A stretch of DNA of 64,000 nt from Chitinophagales bacterium (GTDB taxonomy: Bacteria; Bacteroidota; Bacteroidia; Chitinophagales; Chitinophagaceae). The stretch lies in the NCBI GenBank assembly GCA_020636495.1, contig JACJXQ010000008.1, positions 1,860,001-1,924,000 on the forward strand, written 5' to 3'. Shown here in pieces: positions 16,507 to 27,107 of the stretch. Below the pieces are notes generated by a model that searched no databases, was not told the DNA's origin, and was given only the letters and a program-made list of their open reading frames with translations. Position 1 is the stretch's first letter. Each line of letters begins with the position of its first letter. A program made the position numbers and the translations under genes.

Positions 16507-18399
16507 ATGAGGAAATATTCCGCCCTGCTGATATTGTGTATTTATTTGCCTTTTGCAGCTTTCGCACAAAAGGACAGCGTTTCTGTTGCGGCTGATTCTA
16601 CGGCGCTGGCAGATTCATTGAAAAATGAAGTGCTGGTAGCCAATACCAAACTTTTACAGAAACTGGATTCTACCAAGACGGCGGACTCGCTGAGAAAAGC
16701 AGCATTAGAGGCAGAATTAAGCTCACTTAAAACCACCGACAACCTGAAGAAGCAGGAACTGCTGGCAGAGTTGCAACAGATAAAAACGGCAGAGCAGGAG
16801 CGGATAGCTGCGCAGAAAGCCAGGATAGATTCACTAAAACACTTTGTAGAAGGTTTCCCAGTGTCACCCTTTATGCTGGACACTTTGTTTTATGTATATG
16901 CCAAACTGGGACCGTTCACGCCCAGGGTCAGGGCGCATAATATAGATGTACGGATAAAAGAGATAGAGTCGGACATGTTCTATCACAGCGACTCAATAAA
17001 GATATTCACTTCAGAACAAACGATAGACCTTGTGTACCGTGATGGTATCATCCTGAGTATAACAGATGTTGACGCCCTGTGGATGGGAATGGACAAGGAA
17101 AAACTGGCGGCATTGTATAAACAAAAAATAGCCGACAGTATAAAAGAGTATCGTAAAGCCACCAGCCTGCAGACACTTTTGAAAGAAATAGGCCTGGCGG
17201 TAGTGGTCATCATAATAGTAGTGATACTGATAAGGTACCTGAACAAGGGGCATAAGTGGCTGGTTGGCAAAATAGTTGGCGCAAAGGGCACCTTTATCAA
17301 AGGCATTAAAATACGGGAGTATGAACTATTTACTGCAGACAGCGAAGTAAGGGCATTGCACCTCACGGCGAACGTCATCAGGTGGGTCATCATCTTCTTG
17401 CTGATATACCTGGCATTGCCGGTGCTGTTCAGCATCTTTCCGTGGACGAAGACCTTGTCGGGCACATTGTTCGGATATATACTGAGCCCGGTGAAGAAGA
17501 TGTTGCTGGCCATGTGGAACTACCTGCCCAACCTGATCACGATCATTGTTATTATATTCATTTTCAGATACGTATTCAGAGGACTAAAATACCTGAAACA
17601 CGAAGTGGAAAGAGGTGCGTTGAAACTGCCCGGGTTTTATGCAGACTGGGCAACACCTACCTACCAGATCATCAGGATATTAGTATTTGCTTTTATGGTG
17701 GTAGTGATATTCCCCTATCTGCCGGGTTCGGACTCGCCGATTTTCCAGGGTGTGTCTGTGTTCCTTGGTGTATTGTTCACATTTGGTTCTTCGGGATCAC
17801 TATCCAATATAGTAGCAGGGCTTGTGCTCACTTATATGCGTGCTTACCGACTGGGAGACAGGGTGCAGATAGGCGACGTGACAGGGGATATCATAGAAAA
17901 GACCTTGCTGGTAACAAGGATACGTACCATCAAAAATGAAGAAATTACGATACCTAATGCAACTGTAATGAACAGCCATACCATCAACTATAGTACGGCT
18001 GCTGAAGATATAGGGTTGATAGTGCATACTACAGTTACCATTGGTTATGACGTGCCGTGGAAACACGTACATGAATTGCTGATAAATGCAGCAAATGAGA
18101 GCGACCATATATTAAAAGACCCCGCCCCGTTTGTGCTGCAAACCAGCCTGGACGATTTTTATGTGAGTTACCAGGTCAATGCCTATACCAAAGATCCGTC
18201 CAAACAGGCTGTAATATATTCATCGATACACCAACATATTCAGGATAAATTCAATGAAGCAGGCGTAGAGATCATGTCGCCGCATTACAGCACCTTGCGC
18301 GACGGCAACCAGACCACTATTCCCGCAGACTACCTGCCGCCTGACTATATTACCCCCTCTTTCAACGTGAAAAGTAATGGTAATAATGATAAATCATAA
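16507..18399 (+). CDS. Mechanosensitive channel of the MscS family
   Basis: A 630-residue inner-membrane channel that opens under membrane tension to release solutes during hypo-osmotic shock. The N-terminus has a signal peptide (1-20) and a periplasmic, Lys/Glu/Leu-rich stretch with likely coiled coil (about 40-110). Several transmembrane helices follow (about 225-245, 290-315, 340-360, 395-425). The pore-lining helix and beta domain are marked by VFLGVLFTFGSSGSLSNIVAGL, then MRAYRLGDRVQIGDVTGDI, IPNATVMNSHTINYS and VEIMSPHYSTLRDGN. The length is well beyond E. coli MscS, as in the long periplasmic-domain types. An APC transporter starts 64 bases downstream and may be cotranscribed. Confidence 0.9.
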   Translation: MRKYSALLILCIYLPFAAFAQKDSVSVAADSTALADSLKNEVLVANTKLLQKLDSTKTADSLRKAALEAELSSLKTTDNLKKQELLAELQQIKTAEQERIAAQKARIDSLKHFVEGFPVSPFMLDTLFYVYAKLGPFTPRVRAHNIDVRIKEIESDMFYHSDSIKIFTSEQTIDLVYRDGIILSITDVDALWMGMDKEKLAALYKQKIADSIKEYRKATSLQTLLKEIGLAVVVIIIVVILIRYLNKGHKWLVGKIVGAKGTFIKGIKIREYELFTADSEVRALHLTANVIRWVIIFLLIYLALPVLFSIFPWTKTLSGTLFGYILSPVKKMLLAMWNYLPNLITIIVIIFIFRYVFRGLKYLKHEVERGALKLPGFYADWATPTYQIIRILVFAFMVVVIFPYLPGSDSPIFQGVSVFLGVLFTFGSSGSLSNIVAGLVLTYMRAYRLGDRVQIGDVTGDIIEKTLLVTRIRTIKNEEITIPNATVMNSHTINYSTAAEDIGLIVHTTVTIGYDVPWKHVHELLINAANESDHILKDPAPFVLQTSLDDFYVSYQVNAYTKDPSKQAVIYSSIHQHIQDKFNEAGVEIMSPHYSTLRDGNQTTIPADYLPPDYITPSFNVKSNGNNDKS

Positions 18400-18463
18400 T
18401 GTGTATATGCTTTGTCATTTATTTCAGACATTTGTGTACGGACAGAAACTTATTGAAAGATAG

Positions 18464-20200
18464 ATGAGCCACCCCAAGAAGTTAAAGCAGTTAGCAGCCA
18501 CCGCAATTTGTGGTAACGATATTACCTCCTCCTGTTTATATGTATCAGCACTCACTATAGTATATGCGGGGCAATATGCCTGGATATCGCTGCTGATAGT
18601 GGCGGGGGTATTATTTCTTTACAGGAAGATATATGGCGAGGTTGTAGGTGCGCTTCCACTGAACGGAGGAGCTTATAACGTACTGCTGAATACAACCAGC
18701 AAAAGTAATGCATCGGTAGCTGCCTGCCTGACCATACTGTCATATATGGCCACGGCGGTAATATCTGCCAGTGAGGCAATGCACTACCTGCACAGTATAT
18801 TTCATTCAGTGCCTATAATACTGGCCACTATCGGTTTACTTACATTGTTCCTGTTGCTCACTATATCAGGTATCAGTGAGAGTGCTATTGTTGCGGTTAT
18901 CATATTTATCGTACACTTGAGCTCTATGGCAATATTGCTGATAGCCGGCGGGTGGTTCGTATTCAATCATGGTATGGATATAGCCATGACTAACTTTAAG
19001 ATGCCGGTAGAGGGCGGGGTAGCTACAGCATTATTTCTTGGTTTCAGCACGGCTATGTTAGGTATTTCAGGCTTTGAAAGTTCTGCCAACTTTGTAGAGG
19101 AGCAGGAGCCGGGTGTTTTCCCGAAAACCTTGCGCAATATGTGGGTAGCGGTTTCAGTTATCAATCCGCTGATGGCACTGATCGCAATCATGGTGCTGCC
19201 ATTGGTTGAAGTGTCACAGAACCAGGAGGCATTATTGTCTCACCTTGGGCATACAGCGGGAGGTCCGTGGCTGGCTTCTCTAATTTCAATTGATGCAGTG
19301 TTGGTGTTGAGTGGTGCGGTGCTTACTTCTTATGTAGGTGTTGGCGGATTGATAAAACGTATGACATTGGACAGGGTATTGCCACAATTCCTTTTGAAAG
19401 AGAACCGCCGTGGCAGTTCACCGAGAATACTCATTGTATTCTTCCTGTTGTGCCTTTCTGTATTGCTGGTGACAAGGGGAGAGATAGGTCCCCTGGCAGG
19501 TGTATATACCATATCTTTCCTTATAGTTATGGTGTACTTTGGCTATGGTAACTTCCTGTTGAAAATAAAGAGGAGCCGCCTGCCCAGGCCTGAATATGCG
19601 GCACCATTTGTCGTGGCTATTGCGGTATTGTCGCTGATCGTTGCCTTGTATGGTAACATAAAAATGCACCCCGAATACTTAGTGGTGTTCCTGCAATATT
19701 TCGTGCCTGCTATTGTTATCATCATCCTGTTCCTGAGAAGAAACCAGATGTTGCAATACCTGCTCATTATTGCCAACAGTTTCTTCGATTCACTACAAAG
19801 GGTATCATTGATCAGTCGTTTCCACCTGAAAAAGGCTATACGCAAACTATCAGGCCAGGAGTTTGTGTATTTTACCAAAGGCGATGACATCTCTATCCTG
19901 AACAAGGTGATGATGTATGTGTCGGAAAATGAGATAACCCGTAAGCTAAAGATAGTAGCCGTGGTGAATGAGGAGCAGGAAGTAGCTCCGCAGTTCATGG
20001 TAGATTTTGAAGTACTGGACAGGGCTTATCCCGAGATAAAGATCGAATTCATCCAGATAAAGGGCGAATTCGGGCCGAAGATCATTGAGGAACTGAGCAA
20101 AAAGTGGAACATACCGCAGAACTTTATGTTCATCAGTTCACCAAGTGACAGGTTTACGCACAGGCTGGAAGACCTGGGGGGAGTTAGGCTTATTATATAG
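18464..20200 (+). CDS. APC-superfamily amino acid permease with C-terminal cytosolic domain
   Basis: A 578-residue inner-membrane transporter. About twelve helices occupy residues 1-430. Helix 1 has the broken-helix motif region CGNDITSSCLYVSA, and GFSTAMLGISGFESSANFVEEQEPG near 195-220 corresponds to the substrate-binding helix 6 and following loop. The final ~150 residues are soluble, with KVMMYVSENEITRKLKIVAVVN and FMFISSPSDRFTHRLEDLGGV, perhaps a regulatory domain. The substrate is not predictable beyond an amino acid or related amine. Its last 8 bases overlap the convergent antiporter gene. Confidence 0.85.
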   Translation: MSHPKKLKQLAATAICGNDITSSCLYVSALTIVYAGQYAWISLLIVAGVLFLYRKIYGEVVGALPLNGGAYNVLLNTTSKSNASVAACLTILSYMATAVISASEAMHYLHSIFHSVPIILATIGLLTLFLLLTISGISESAIVAVIIFIVHLSSMAILLIAGGWFVFNHGMDIAMTNFKMPVEGGVATALFLGFSTAMLGISGFESSANFVEEQEPGVFPKTLRNMWVAVSVINPLMALIAIMVLPLVEVSQNQEALLSHLGHTAGGPWLASLISIDAVLVLSGAVLTSYVGVGGLIKRMTLDRVLPQFLLKENRRGSSPRILIVFFLLCLSVLLVTRGEIGPLAGVYTISFLIVMVYFGYGNFLLKIKRSRLPRPEYAAPFVVAIAVLSLIVALYGNIKMHPEYLVVFLQYFVPAIVIIILFLRRNQMLQYLLIIANSFFDSLQRVSLISRFHLKKAIRKLSGQEFVYFTKGDDISILNKVMMYVSENEITRKLKIVAVVNEEQEVAPQFMVDFEVLDRAYPEIKIEFIQIKGEFGPKIIEELSKKWNIPQNFMFISSPSDRFTHRLEDLGGVRLII

Positions 20201-21407
20201 CAGATTCTTCCGTGCTTTGCAGGTAATCTACTTTGTCTTTTTTGAAGAACATCAGTCCTACCATCATCAGCAGGCTGGTGACCACTACAACATAGAATAT
20301 GATACCTACTTTGAAGTTGGTGAGTTGTTTACTTACCGGTATATTGTAAAATAATAGTATGGTTACCAAACCACGCGGCATGAGGAAGAGCTCGGGGAAC
20401 AGGTTTGCTTTCAGTATCACGCGCAGGTATATATAACGGGCTACCAGTAGTATCATTACGATAATAGTGCCTATGGTTATTACATCCGGTTCTATCAGTA
20501 CCGCCAGGTTGATGGTATATCCAAACAGTATGAAGAAGAAAGTACGTACCAGGAATGATGTTTCGGCAGTGACGGTCTTCATCAATTCAAGTATCTTATC
20601 AATGTTTTCAGACGGGATGGCTTTCCTTAACGGTCCTCTTATGATCAATGAGCTGTTGTTGAGCAGGCTGCCGAATACCAGTATGATTATCAGGGCGGGG
20701 AGGTGTATCAGTTCGCCCGATGAATACACGATTGAAAGGATTGCGAATACCAGGAAGAATTTAAGTATGCCTTCAATTTTTGACAGCATATAGATCAGCA
20801 TCAGTGATGCTATAGCTGATATGACAATCGCAAGACCGATACGTCCCACAAACAGCATGGTCGACTGGAAATTCATGACGTTGGTCATGATCATATAATT
20901 GAACACAAGGATGCCTATGATGTCGGAAAATGAGGCTTCATAGATGATGAATTCCTTTTTCATTTCGGGTAGGTGGCTGGTGCTGGGTATTACTATCGCA
21001 CTGCTGATGATACTTAAGGGCACGGCGTAGATGAACGCTTTATCATAGGGCTCGTGCAACCAGTACACAATGAGGTACATTATAGCGATAGACGAAATGA
21101 CGAAAATGGACAGGGCAGAAAAGAACGAGTTGCGTATCAGGTTTAATTTCTCTTTGTGTACCTCAAGATCGAGCGCGGCTTCTAGTATGATCATCACCAA
21201 CCCTACAGCTCCTAATACCCTGACCAACGGCTCCACGTTTTGCTCTGTAAAGCCATACTGTTGCGTGAAGTATTTAATGCCGATACCGGTTGCAATAAGC
21301 AACAATACCGAAGGGATATTAGTCTTTTTACTGATGATGGTATAGAAATAGCTAAGTATTACTACACTACTCAACAGTATGACAATTATATGTGAGTTTA
21401 ATTGCAT
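20193..21407 (-). CDS. Cation:proton antiporter (CPA family)
   Basis: A 404-residue inner-membrane protein with about twelve hydrophobic segments, typical of the Na+/H+ exchanger fold. LGAVGLVMIILEAALDLEVHKEKL (about 65-88) matches the region after helix 2-3 in CPA proteins. The ion-binding position in the crossed helices reads EASFSDIIGILVFN, so Asp162 is preceded by Ser161 rather than the usual Asn (CPA1) or Asp (CPA2). It probably exchanges Na+ or K+ for protons in pH or salt homeostasis. It stands alone, convergent with the APC permease and downstream of the MutS2-like gene on the same strand. Confidence 0.85.
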   Translation of the reverse strand: MQLNSHIIVILLSSVVILSYFYTIISKKTNIPSVLLLIATGIGIKYFTQQYGFTEQNVEPLVRVLGAVGLVMIILEAALDLEVHKEKLNLIRNSFFSALSIFVISSIAIMYLIVYWLHEPYDKAFIYAVPLSIISSAIVIPSTSHLPEMKKEFIIYEASFSDIIGILVFNYMIMTNVMNFQSTMLFVGRIGLAIVISAIASLMLIYMLSKIEGILKFFLVFAILSIVYSSGELIHLPALIIILVFGSLLNNSSLIIRGPLRKAIPSENIDKILELMKTVTAETSFLVRTFFFILFGYTINLAVLIEPDVITIGTIIVMILLVARYIYLRVILKANLFPELFLMPRGLVTILLFYNIPVSKQLTNFKVGIIFYVVVVTSLLMMVGLMFFKKDKVDYLQSTEESAI

Positions 21408-21519
21408 GCTAAAACTTATATGTTATAAAACTTGTCGGGAGATGTAGTTGCCTGTACTATTTCAATAACAATGATATGTATCAAAATGTTGTGATTGATA
21501 CAGGTAGGATAAAATTAGG

Positions 21520-23613
21520 TTATTTTTTAGTTACCACCACCCAGTCGTCCAATTTTACTGTGAATGGCATTTTACCGATAGTAACCACCGCTTTCTTGTC
21601 TTTAATTTCGGTGAGTATTCCCACCTGGTGGTTTACTTTGTTGCGAACGTAATTACCCACCTGTGGTTTGCCGCCAATCATTTTGTAATTTTTATCCGCC
21701 TTTTTGGCCATAGATGCATTGGCCTGTATCTGTTTCTTTTTGAATAATACCTTCTCTGCCGATTCAATTACTTCACTTTTATTCTCGCTTTTCTTCCAGT
21801 CCTGTATGATCTGCTTGAACTTGCGTTCCATGTCGCGGAGGTACTCCAGTTCTTCTTTCTTTACCGCATTTTGCAGTTTGATAGTTTGCTGTTGTTGTTT
21901 GAATTTCTCTCTATCTGTCTGCTCTTCGTATTGCTTCTTAGCCTGTTCCTGTTCTTTTATCAGTTTGTCCAGCTCTTTTTCCTTTTGTCCCAAACGCACT
22001 GCCTGCTGTTCTGTTTTCAACAACATTTTGTCCAGTTTGAAATGACCCCGCTCTGTTAGTTCTCGTGCACGCTCAATAATTTTAGGAGGTAGCCCGCTGC
22101 GCTGAGCAATGGCAAATGTGTATGAACTACCGGGTTTACCAATGGTCAGTTGATATAACGGTTCCAGTTTCTCTTCGTCAAAAGCCATAGCGCCATTTAC
22201 AATGCCGGGTACCTTGCCTGCCATTACCTTCAGGTTCAGGTAGTGCGTAGTGATGATACCCAAAGCATGTTTGGCCGCCAGTTCTTCCACTATAGCTTCG
22301 GCAAACGAGCCACCCAGGTTGGGGTCGGAGCCGCTACCCAGTTCATCTATAAAGAACAGGGTCTTGCCATTGGCGTTGTTCATAAAGTATTTCATATCGC
22401 GCAGGTGTGCGCTATAGGTACTTAATTCATGCTCTATCGACTGAGTATCGCCGATGTGTATCATCAGTTGTTTGAAAACACCTATTTCCGAAGTACTGTC
22501 AACCGGCACCAGCAGGCCCGATTGTGCCATAAGCTGTATCAGACCCGCTGTTTTCATTGTGACAGTTTTTCCTCCTGCGTTGGGTCCGCTGATGATGAGT
22601 ACCCTCTGGTGACGGTCCAGTTTGATATGCAGGGGGATTGTAGGTTTGTTATGTGCCATATTGTGCAGCAACAGCAGCGGGTGGTGTGCTTTTATAAGGT
22701 CAATACCCGGATGCGGGCTTAGGCGTGGCATGTTGCCGTTGATATCTTTGGCAAACAACGCTTTCGCCCTGATGAAATCATATAGTCCGCAGATATGATA
22801 GTATGTTTCCAGTTGCGGGTGATATACAGATAATTGTTGTGTCGCGTCAGCAAGTATTCTTTGTATCTCTTTAGCTTCGGCACGCTCCAGCGAGAATATC
22901 TCGTTATTCAGTTCAATGGTTGCCTCCGGTTCTATGAATACCGTTTTCTGGCTTTCGCTCTCACCGTGTAGTATACCTTTTACAATGCGTTTATGTTCTG
23001 CAAAAACCGCTACGGTGCGCCTCCCATTCAGAAAACTTTCAGCTATGTCAGCCAGGTAGCCCTGTTTGTTCAGCTTGCGTAGTATGCCTTCGAATACCTT
23101 CCTCAGTTGCTGTCTTTTTGCCTCCAGTTCGCTACGGATAGACATGAGCTCGCGCGAGGCATTATCCCTTACATTTCCTGTGTCATCTATTACTGCTGTT
23201 ATTACCTGCGCTATCTGTTTATCATAAGAGATGTGTTCGCATATAGCACGCAGGTGTTTATATAACCCTTCGTGTTTGCTGAACCATATCAATATGTCCC
23301 GCATATTAATTGCGAGTTTATAGCAGGAAAGTAATTGCTGGCTACTCAAAACCGAACGGGGTATAGACAGTAGTTTCAGTTCTTTTTGCAGGTTGGTGGT
23401 AAAGTCGTTTGGGAAGCTTTCTCCGCCGCCCAGCAGCATTTTGTAGTCATGTGTTTCGTTAAGCTCTTTTTCTATGTATTCCAGCCGGGTATGAAAACGC
23501 AGGCTGTCCACACGTTCATGCGCGGCATCCGTTCTGCACTTCTTGTGCAGCATGGTACGTATCTTGTCAAATTCTAATGCTTCAGCCGCGTGAGCGGGGT
23601 ATAATTGTATCAT
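21520..23613 (-). CDS. mutS2: MutS2-like ATPase lacking the Smr nuclease domain
   Basis: A 697-residue relative of MutS2, a DNA-junction or stalled-ribosome processing ATPase. It shows the MutS clamp and lever regions, a Walker A ISGPNAGGKTVTMK near 340-350, a Walker B LFFIDELGSGSDP and ITTHYLNLK. A long charged coiled coil spans about 515-620 (Q/K/E-rich). The C-terminus is a small beta domain, VGNYVRNKVNHQVGILTEI to DDWVVVTKK. Full MutS2 usually continues for another 80 or so residues as a Smr nuclease domain. Here there is only a stop and about 110 non-coding bases before the next gene. Nuclease activity is therefore not expected (inference). Confidence 0.88.
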   Translation of the reverse strand: MIQLYPAHAAEALEFDKIRTMLHKKCRTDAAHERVDSLRFHTRLEYIEKELNETHDYKMLLGGGESFPNDFTTNLQKELKLLSIPRSVLSSQQLLSCYKLAINMRDILIWFSKHEGLYKHLRAICEHISYDKQIAQVITAVIDDTGNVRDNASRELMSIRSELEAKRQQLRKVFEGILRKLNKQGYLADIAESFLNGRRTVAVFAEHKRIVKGILHGESESQKTVFIEPEATIELNNEIFSLERAEAKEIQRILADATQQLSVYHPQLETYYHICGLYDFIRAKALFAKDINGNMPRLSPHPGIDLIKAHHPLLLLHNMAHNKPTIPLHIKLDRHQRVLIISGPNAGGKTVTMKTAGLIQLMAQSGLLVPVDSTSEIGVFKQLMIHIGDTQSIEHELSTYSAHLRDMKYFMNNANGKTLFFIDELGSGSDPNLGGSFAEAIVEELAAKHALGIITTHYLNLKVMAGKVPGIVNGAMAFDEEKLEPLYQLTIGKPGSSYTFAIAQRSGLPPKIIERARELTERGHFKLDKMLLKTEQQAVRLGQKEKELDKLIKEQEQAKKQYEEQTDREKFKQQQQTIKLQNAVKKEELEYLRDMERKFKQIIQDWKKSENKSEVIESAEKVLFKKKQIQANASMAKKADKNYKMIGGKPQVGNYVRNKVNHQVGILTEIKDKKAVVTIGKMPFTVKLDDWVVVTKK

Positions 23614-23634
23614 GTACTAACCTGCTGAGGGCTG

Positions 23635-23642
23635 CAAAGTTA
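23635..23642 (-). promoter_or_regulatory. Possible -7 element of the MutS2-like gene
   Basis: TAACTTTG on the minus strand, 21 bases upstream of the ATG at 23613 and followed by CAGCC. A -33 TTTG at 19-21 bases is not present, so the call is tentative. Confidence 0.38.
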
Positions 23643-23705
23643 TATAACATACTCTTATGACAGTGATAATGGCAAAAACCTTTATATTGCGTATAGTCAT
23701 GTACT

Positions 23706-26700
23706 ATGGGTAATTATGAACTGCTTATATCAAAATTAGACGCATTTATACGTAAGTATTATGCCAATAAGCTATTGAAGGGAATATTGGTTTTCTTTAC
23801 GTCGTTCCTGTTGTTCGTACTTACCGTTACAGTAAGTGAATATTATCTGTATTTGCCTGCGTGGTTGCGTACTTCTATTGCTGTATTATTCGTCATAAGT
23901 GCTATGTCAGCACTGGTTGCCTGGATAGTGATACCCCTCACGCAGATGGCTAAACTGGGCAGGGTTATTTCGCATGAGCAGGCAGCAGTAATTATCGGGC
24001 ACCATTTTACAGACGTAAGCGATAAGCTGCTGAATATATTACAACTGAGAAAAAATGCGGATGCGCACAGCAGTAAAGAGCTGATAGAAGCCAGTATAGA
24101 CCAGAAGGCAAAACAGTTAGTAACGGTTCCTGTTGTATCTGCTATAGACCTGACGAAGAACCGGAAATACCTGCCCTACCTGTTGCCTGTGCTGTTAGCA
24201 GGTATCTTTATGTTGGTAGCGGCACCCAATGTTTTTCGTGATGCTTCAGCTAGGTTATTGCAACCTACAAAGTCGTTCGAGAAACCTGCGCCATTCAACT
24301 TTGTGCTGAAAACAGGTGAATTGAAGGCAACCCGCAACAGTGACTTTGCGATAGAAGCAACAACAGAAGGAGATGTGCTGCCTGCAGATATGGCCATAGC
24401 TATAGGGGACGATATTATACCCATGTCGGCTGCCGGTAACAACGAATTCAGCTACACGTTCAGGAATGTAACAGAACCCGTAACCTTCAGGTTGTATGCG
24501 GCGGGTTTTTATTCAAAAGAGTATATACTGAATGTAGTGCAGAAGCCTATACTTAAATCATTTAAAGTTGATTTGGACTATCCCGCATATACGGGTAGAA
24601 AAGATGAGCAGGTGAAGAGCCTCGGCGATATAACCGTTCCTGCAGGTACTATTGTACAGTGGCAGCTGGTAGCAGAACATACTGATATGATCAGCATGAA
24701 TATGGGGAACGGGAACAGTACACCTTTCAAAAAAGATAATAATGAGTGGACATCGCAGTTCCGTTTTATGGCAGATACCAGCTATGTGCTTGTGCTCAGC
24801 AATAAGAAAACAGGGGTAACGGACAGCTTTCAATACTATGTAAAAGTGATACCAGATGAACATCCCGTGCTGCAATTGCAGGAATACAGGGATTCGGTGT
24901 CGGGCAAACAAATATTGCTGAATGGTAATGCTGCTGATGATTATGGCATAAGCAAGGTATTATTCCATTACACCGTTACCAATGCGCAAAACCAGGAACT
25001 GGCTAAGAAGAGTGTTCCACTGAAAATAACGCCTGGTATATCTACGGTGTTCCAGCATTACTTTGATATACAGGACCTGGACCTGCAACCCGGGCAAAAA
25101 CTCTCTTATTACGTTGAAGCATGGGACAATGACGGGGTGCATGGCAGCAAGGCAACACGCAGCGAGCTGATGGAGTACAGGATGTATGACCGGAAACAAC
25201 TGGACTCGGCCATCAACGCTAACTCGCAACAGATAAATTCAGGACTGAGCAACAGCGCACAACGTTCAGATAAATTACAGGACGAATACAGGGGTATGCA
25301 AAGCCGCTTGTTGAAAAGTAAGGATATGGACTGGGAGCAGCAGGAGTCATTGCAGGACCTGTTGAAGATGCAACAATCTATGCAGAACGAGATGAAAGCT
25401 GTGCAGAAACGCTTTGAAGAACAATTGCAGCAAAGCCAGCAAAAGCAATACAGCGATGACCTGAAAGATAAGCAGGAAAGTCTGAAGAAACAGATGGACA
25501 ACCTGCTGAACAAAGAACTGCAGGAACAAATGAAGAAGCTGCAGGAGCTGATGCAGAAGCTGAATAAAGAGCAGGCGCTGAAAACCATGCAACAACTGGA
25601 GCAGGACAACAAGTTGTTTAAGATGGATATGGAGCGCATGAAGGAGATGATGAACAAGATGGAAATGCAGATGCGCCTGGAAGACATGGCTAATAAAATG
25701 GATGAGCTGGCTAAGAAAGAGGATGCCCTTAAAGAGAAAACAGATAAAAAAGACGGTGTAAATGCCGCACTTGACAAAGAGCAGAAGGATATTAAGAATG
25801 AGCTGGACGAGGCTATGAAGAAAGACATGAAAGACATCGAGGAGCTGAATAAGACCATGAAAGATGAAAAAGACCTGGATGATGAAAAGAAACTGGGCGA
25901 GGATGCGGAACAGGAAATGAAAGAGAGTAGTGAAGAGCTGCAACAGAACCAGAATAGCAAAGCCAGCCAGTCGCAAAGCAAAGCCTCGCAGAACCTGAAA
26001 CAGATGGCGCAGAGCCTGCGTAGTGCCGCCAGCAGCATGGATATGGATCAGCTCACGAAGGATATCAGGGCCGTCAGGCAGATATTGAGTAACCTGATGC
26101 GCTTGTCGTTTGACCAGGAAAAGCTGATGAATGAATTGAAAGATGTGAACCTGGCCAGCCAGAATTATGTTGCCAAACAACAGGAGCAGAACCGCCTGCA
26201 CGACAACTCGAAGATGATACGCGACAGCCTGTTCGAGATGAGTAAAGACATGCACCAGCTTGCTGCCAACGTGAACAAAGAGACTACCGAGCTGGAGAGA
26301 AACATGGGGTACACGGTATCGTCAATTGAAGCAAGGCGTATCAGTGATGCAATTACCAGGCAACAATATGTAATGACACATGCCAATAACCTGGCTTTGA
26401 TGCTGAATGAACTTTTGTCGAACCTGCTTTCTATGCAAAGCCAGGCAGAGAAGGGTAGTAAAGGCATGTGCAAGAACCCCGGTGGGAAAACACCACGCCC
26501 GGGCCCGGGACAACAACTGAGTGACGTGATAACCAAACAAAAGAAACTGGGCGATGCTATGGCACAGATGAAAGCTGCACAACAGAAGAGAGGTGCGCAG
26601 GACGGAGAGAATGGTGATAGTGGCAAAGACGGGCAGGGAGATAAAAAGAAAGAGGGTGGTGATAAACAGGAGTATGGCGATGCAGAACAACTGGCACGTA

Positions 26701-27107
26701 TGGCTCAGCAACAGGCAGCTTTGCGCAAGCAACTACAGGAACTCAACAGCCTGCTGAACAGCAAAGGCATGAATGAAATTGCTAAAGAGCTGAGAGAGAT
26801 ACAGGAGGAAATGGATAAGAATGAGACCCAATTGGTGAACCGTCGTTTGGGTAGTGAACTATTGTTGCGGCAACGGGAGATACTGACTCGCTTGCTGGAA
26901 GCAGAAAAGGCCGTAAGGGAACAACAGCAGGATGACAAACGCTCATCTAACACTGCTAAAGACATCAGCCGACCCGTGCCTGCAGAGCTGCAGCAATACA
27001 TGAAGGACCGCAACCAGCTTACTGAACAGTATAAAACAGCCCCCCCTGTGCTGAAGCCATATTACCAGCAAATAGTAAAAGATTATTATAAACTGCTGGG
27101 TATATAA
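23706..27107 (+). CDS. DUF4175-type membrane protein with long coiled-coil region
   Basis: A 1133-residue protein of unknown role, common in Bacteroidota. Two helices near 25-50 and 55-80 and a third near 155-175 anchor it. A periplasmic beta-sandwich region follows (about 190-470), with DLDYPAYTGRKDE and YYVEAWDNDGVHGSKATRSE. Residues from about 480 to the end are almost entirely Gln/Lys/Glu/Met-rich coiled coil, broken only by a Gly/Pro/Lys segment near 925-985. No enzymatic motif is seen. Family members are often found near AAA/MoxR and von Willebrand-type genes, but none is adjacent here. The repetitive composition creates long open frames on the opposite strand that are not genes. Confidence 0.82.
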   Translation: MGNYELLISKLDAFIRKYYANKLLKGILVFFTSFLLFVLTVTVSEYYLYLPAWLRTSIAVLFVISAMSALVAWIVIPLTQMAKLGRVISHEQAAVIIGHHFTDVSDKLLNILQLRKNADAHSSKELIEASIDQKAKQLVTVPVVSAIDLTKNRKYLPYLLPVLLAGIFMLVAAPNVFRDASARLLQPTKSFEKPAPFNFVLKTGELKATRNSDFAIEATTEGDVLPADMAIAIGDDIIPMSAAGNNEFSYTFRNVTEPVTFRLYAAGFYSKEYILNVVQKPILKSFKVDLDYPAYTGRKDEQVKSLGDITVPAGTIVQWQLVAEHTDMISMNMGNGNSTPFKKDNNEWTSQFRFMADTSYVLVLSNKKTGVTDSFQYYVKVIPDEHPVLQLQEYRDSVSGKQILLNGNAADDYGISKVLFHYTVTNAQNQELAKKSVPLKITPGISTVFQHYFDIQDLDLQPGQKLSYYVEAWDNDGVHGSKATRSELMEYRMYDRKQLDSAINANSQQINSGLSNSAQRSDKLQDEYRGMQSRLLKSKDMDWEQQESLQDLLKMQQSMQNEMKAVQKRFEEQLQQSQQKQYSDDLKDKQESLKKQMDNLLNKELQEQMKKLQELMQKLNKEQALKTMQQLEQDNKLFKMDMERMKEMMNKMEMQMRLEDMANKMDELAKKEDALKEKTDKKDGVNAALDKEQKDIKNELDEAMKKDMKDIEELNKTMKDEKDLDDEKKLGEDAEQEMKESSEELQQNQNSKASQSQSKASQNLKQMAQSLRSAASSMDMDQLTKDIRAVRQILSNLMRLSFDQEKLMNELKDVNLASQNYVAKQQEQNRLHDNSKMIRDSLFEMSKDMHQLAANVNKETTELERNMGYTVSSIEARRISDAITRQQYVMTHANNLALMLNELLSNLLSMQSQAEKGSKGMCKNPGGKTPRPGPGQQLSDVITKQKKLGDAMAQMKAAQQKRGAQDGENGDSGKDGQGDKKKEGGDKQEYGDAEQLARMAQQQAALRKQLQELNSLLNSKGMNEIAKELREIQEEMDKNETQLVNRRLGSELLLRQREILTRLLEAEKAVREQQQDDKRSSNTAKDISRPVPAELQQYMKDRNQLTEQYKTAPPVLKPYYQQIVKDYYKLLGI

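Noticed and set aside
25109..26255. Two long minus-strand open frames (about 300 residues each) within the DUF4175 coding region
   Set aside because: They arise from the biased Lys/Glu/Gln codons of the coiled coil read in reverse; products are Ser/Cys/Phe- or Leu/His-rich and have no start signals or homologues that I recognise.
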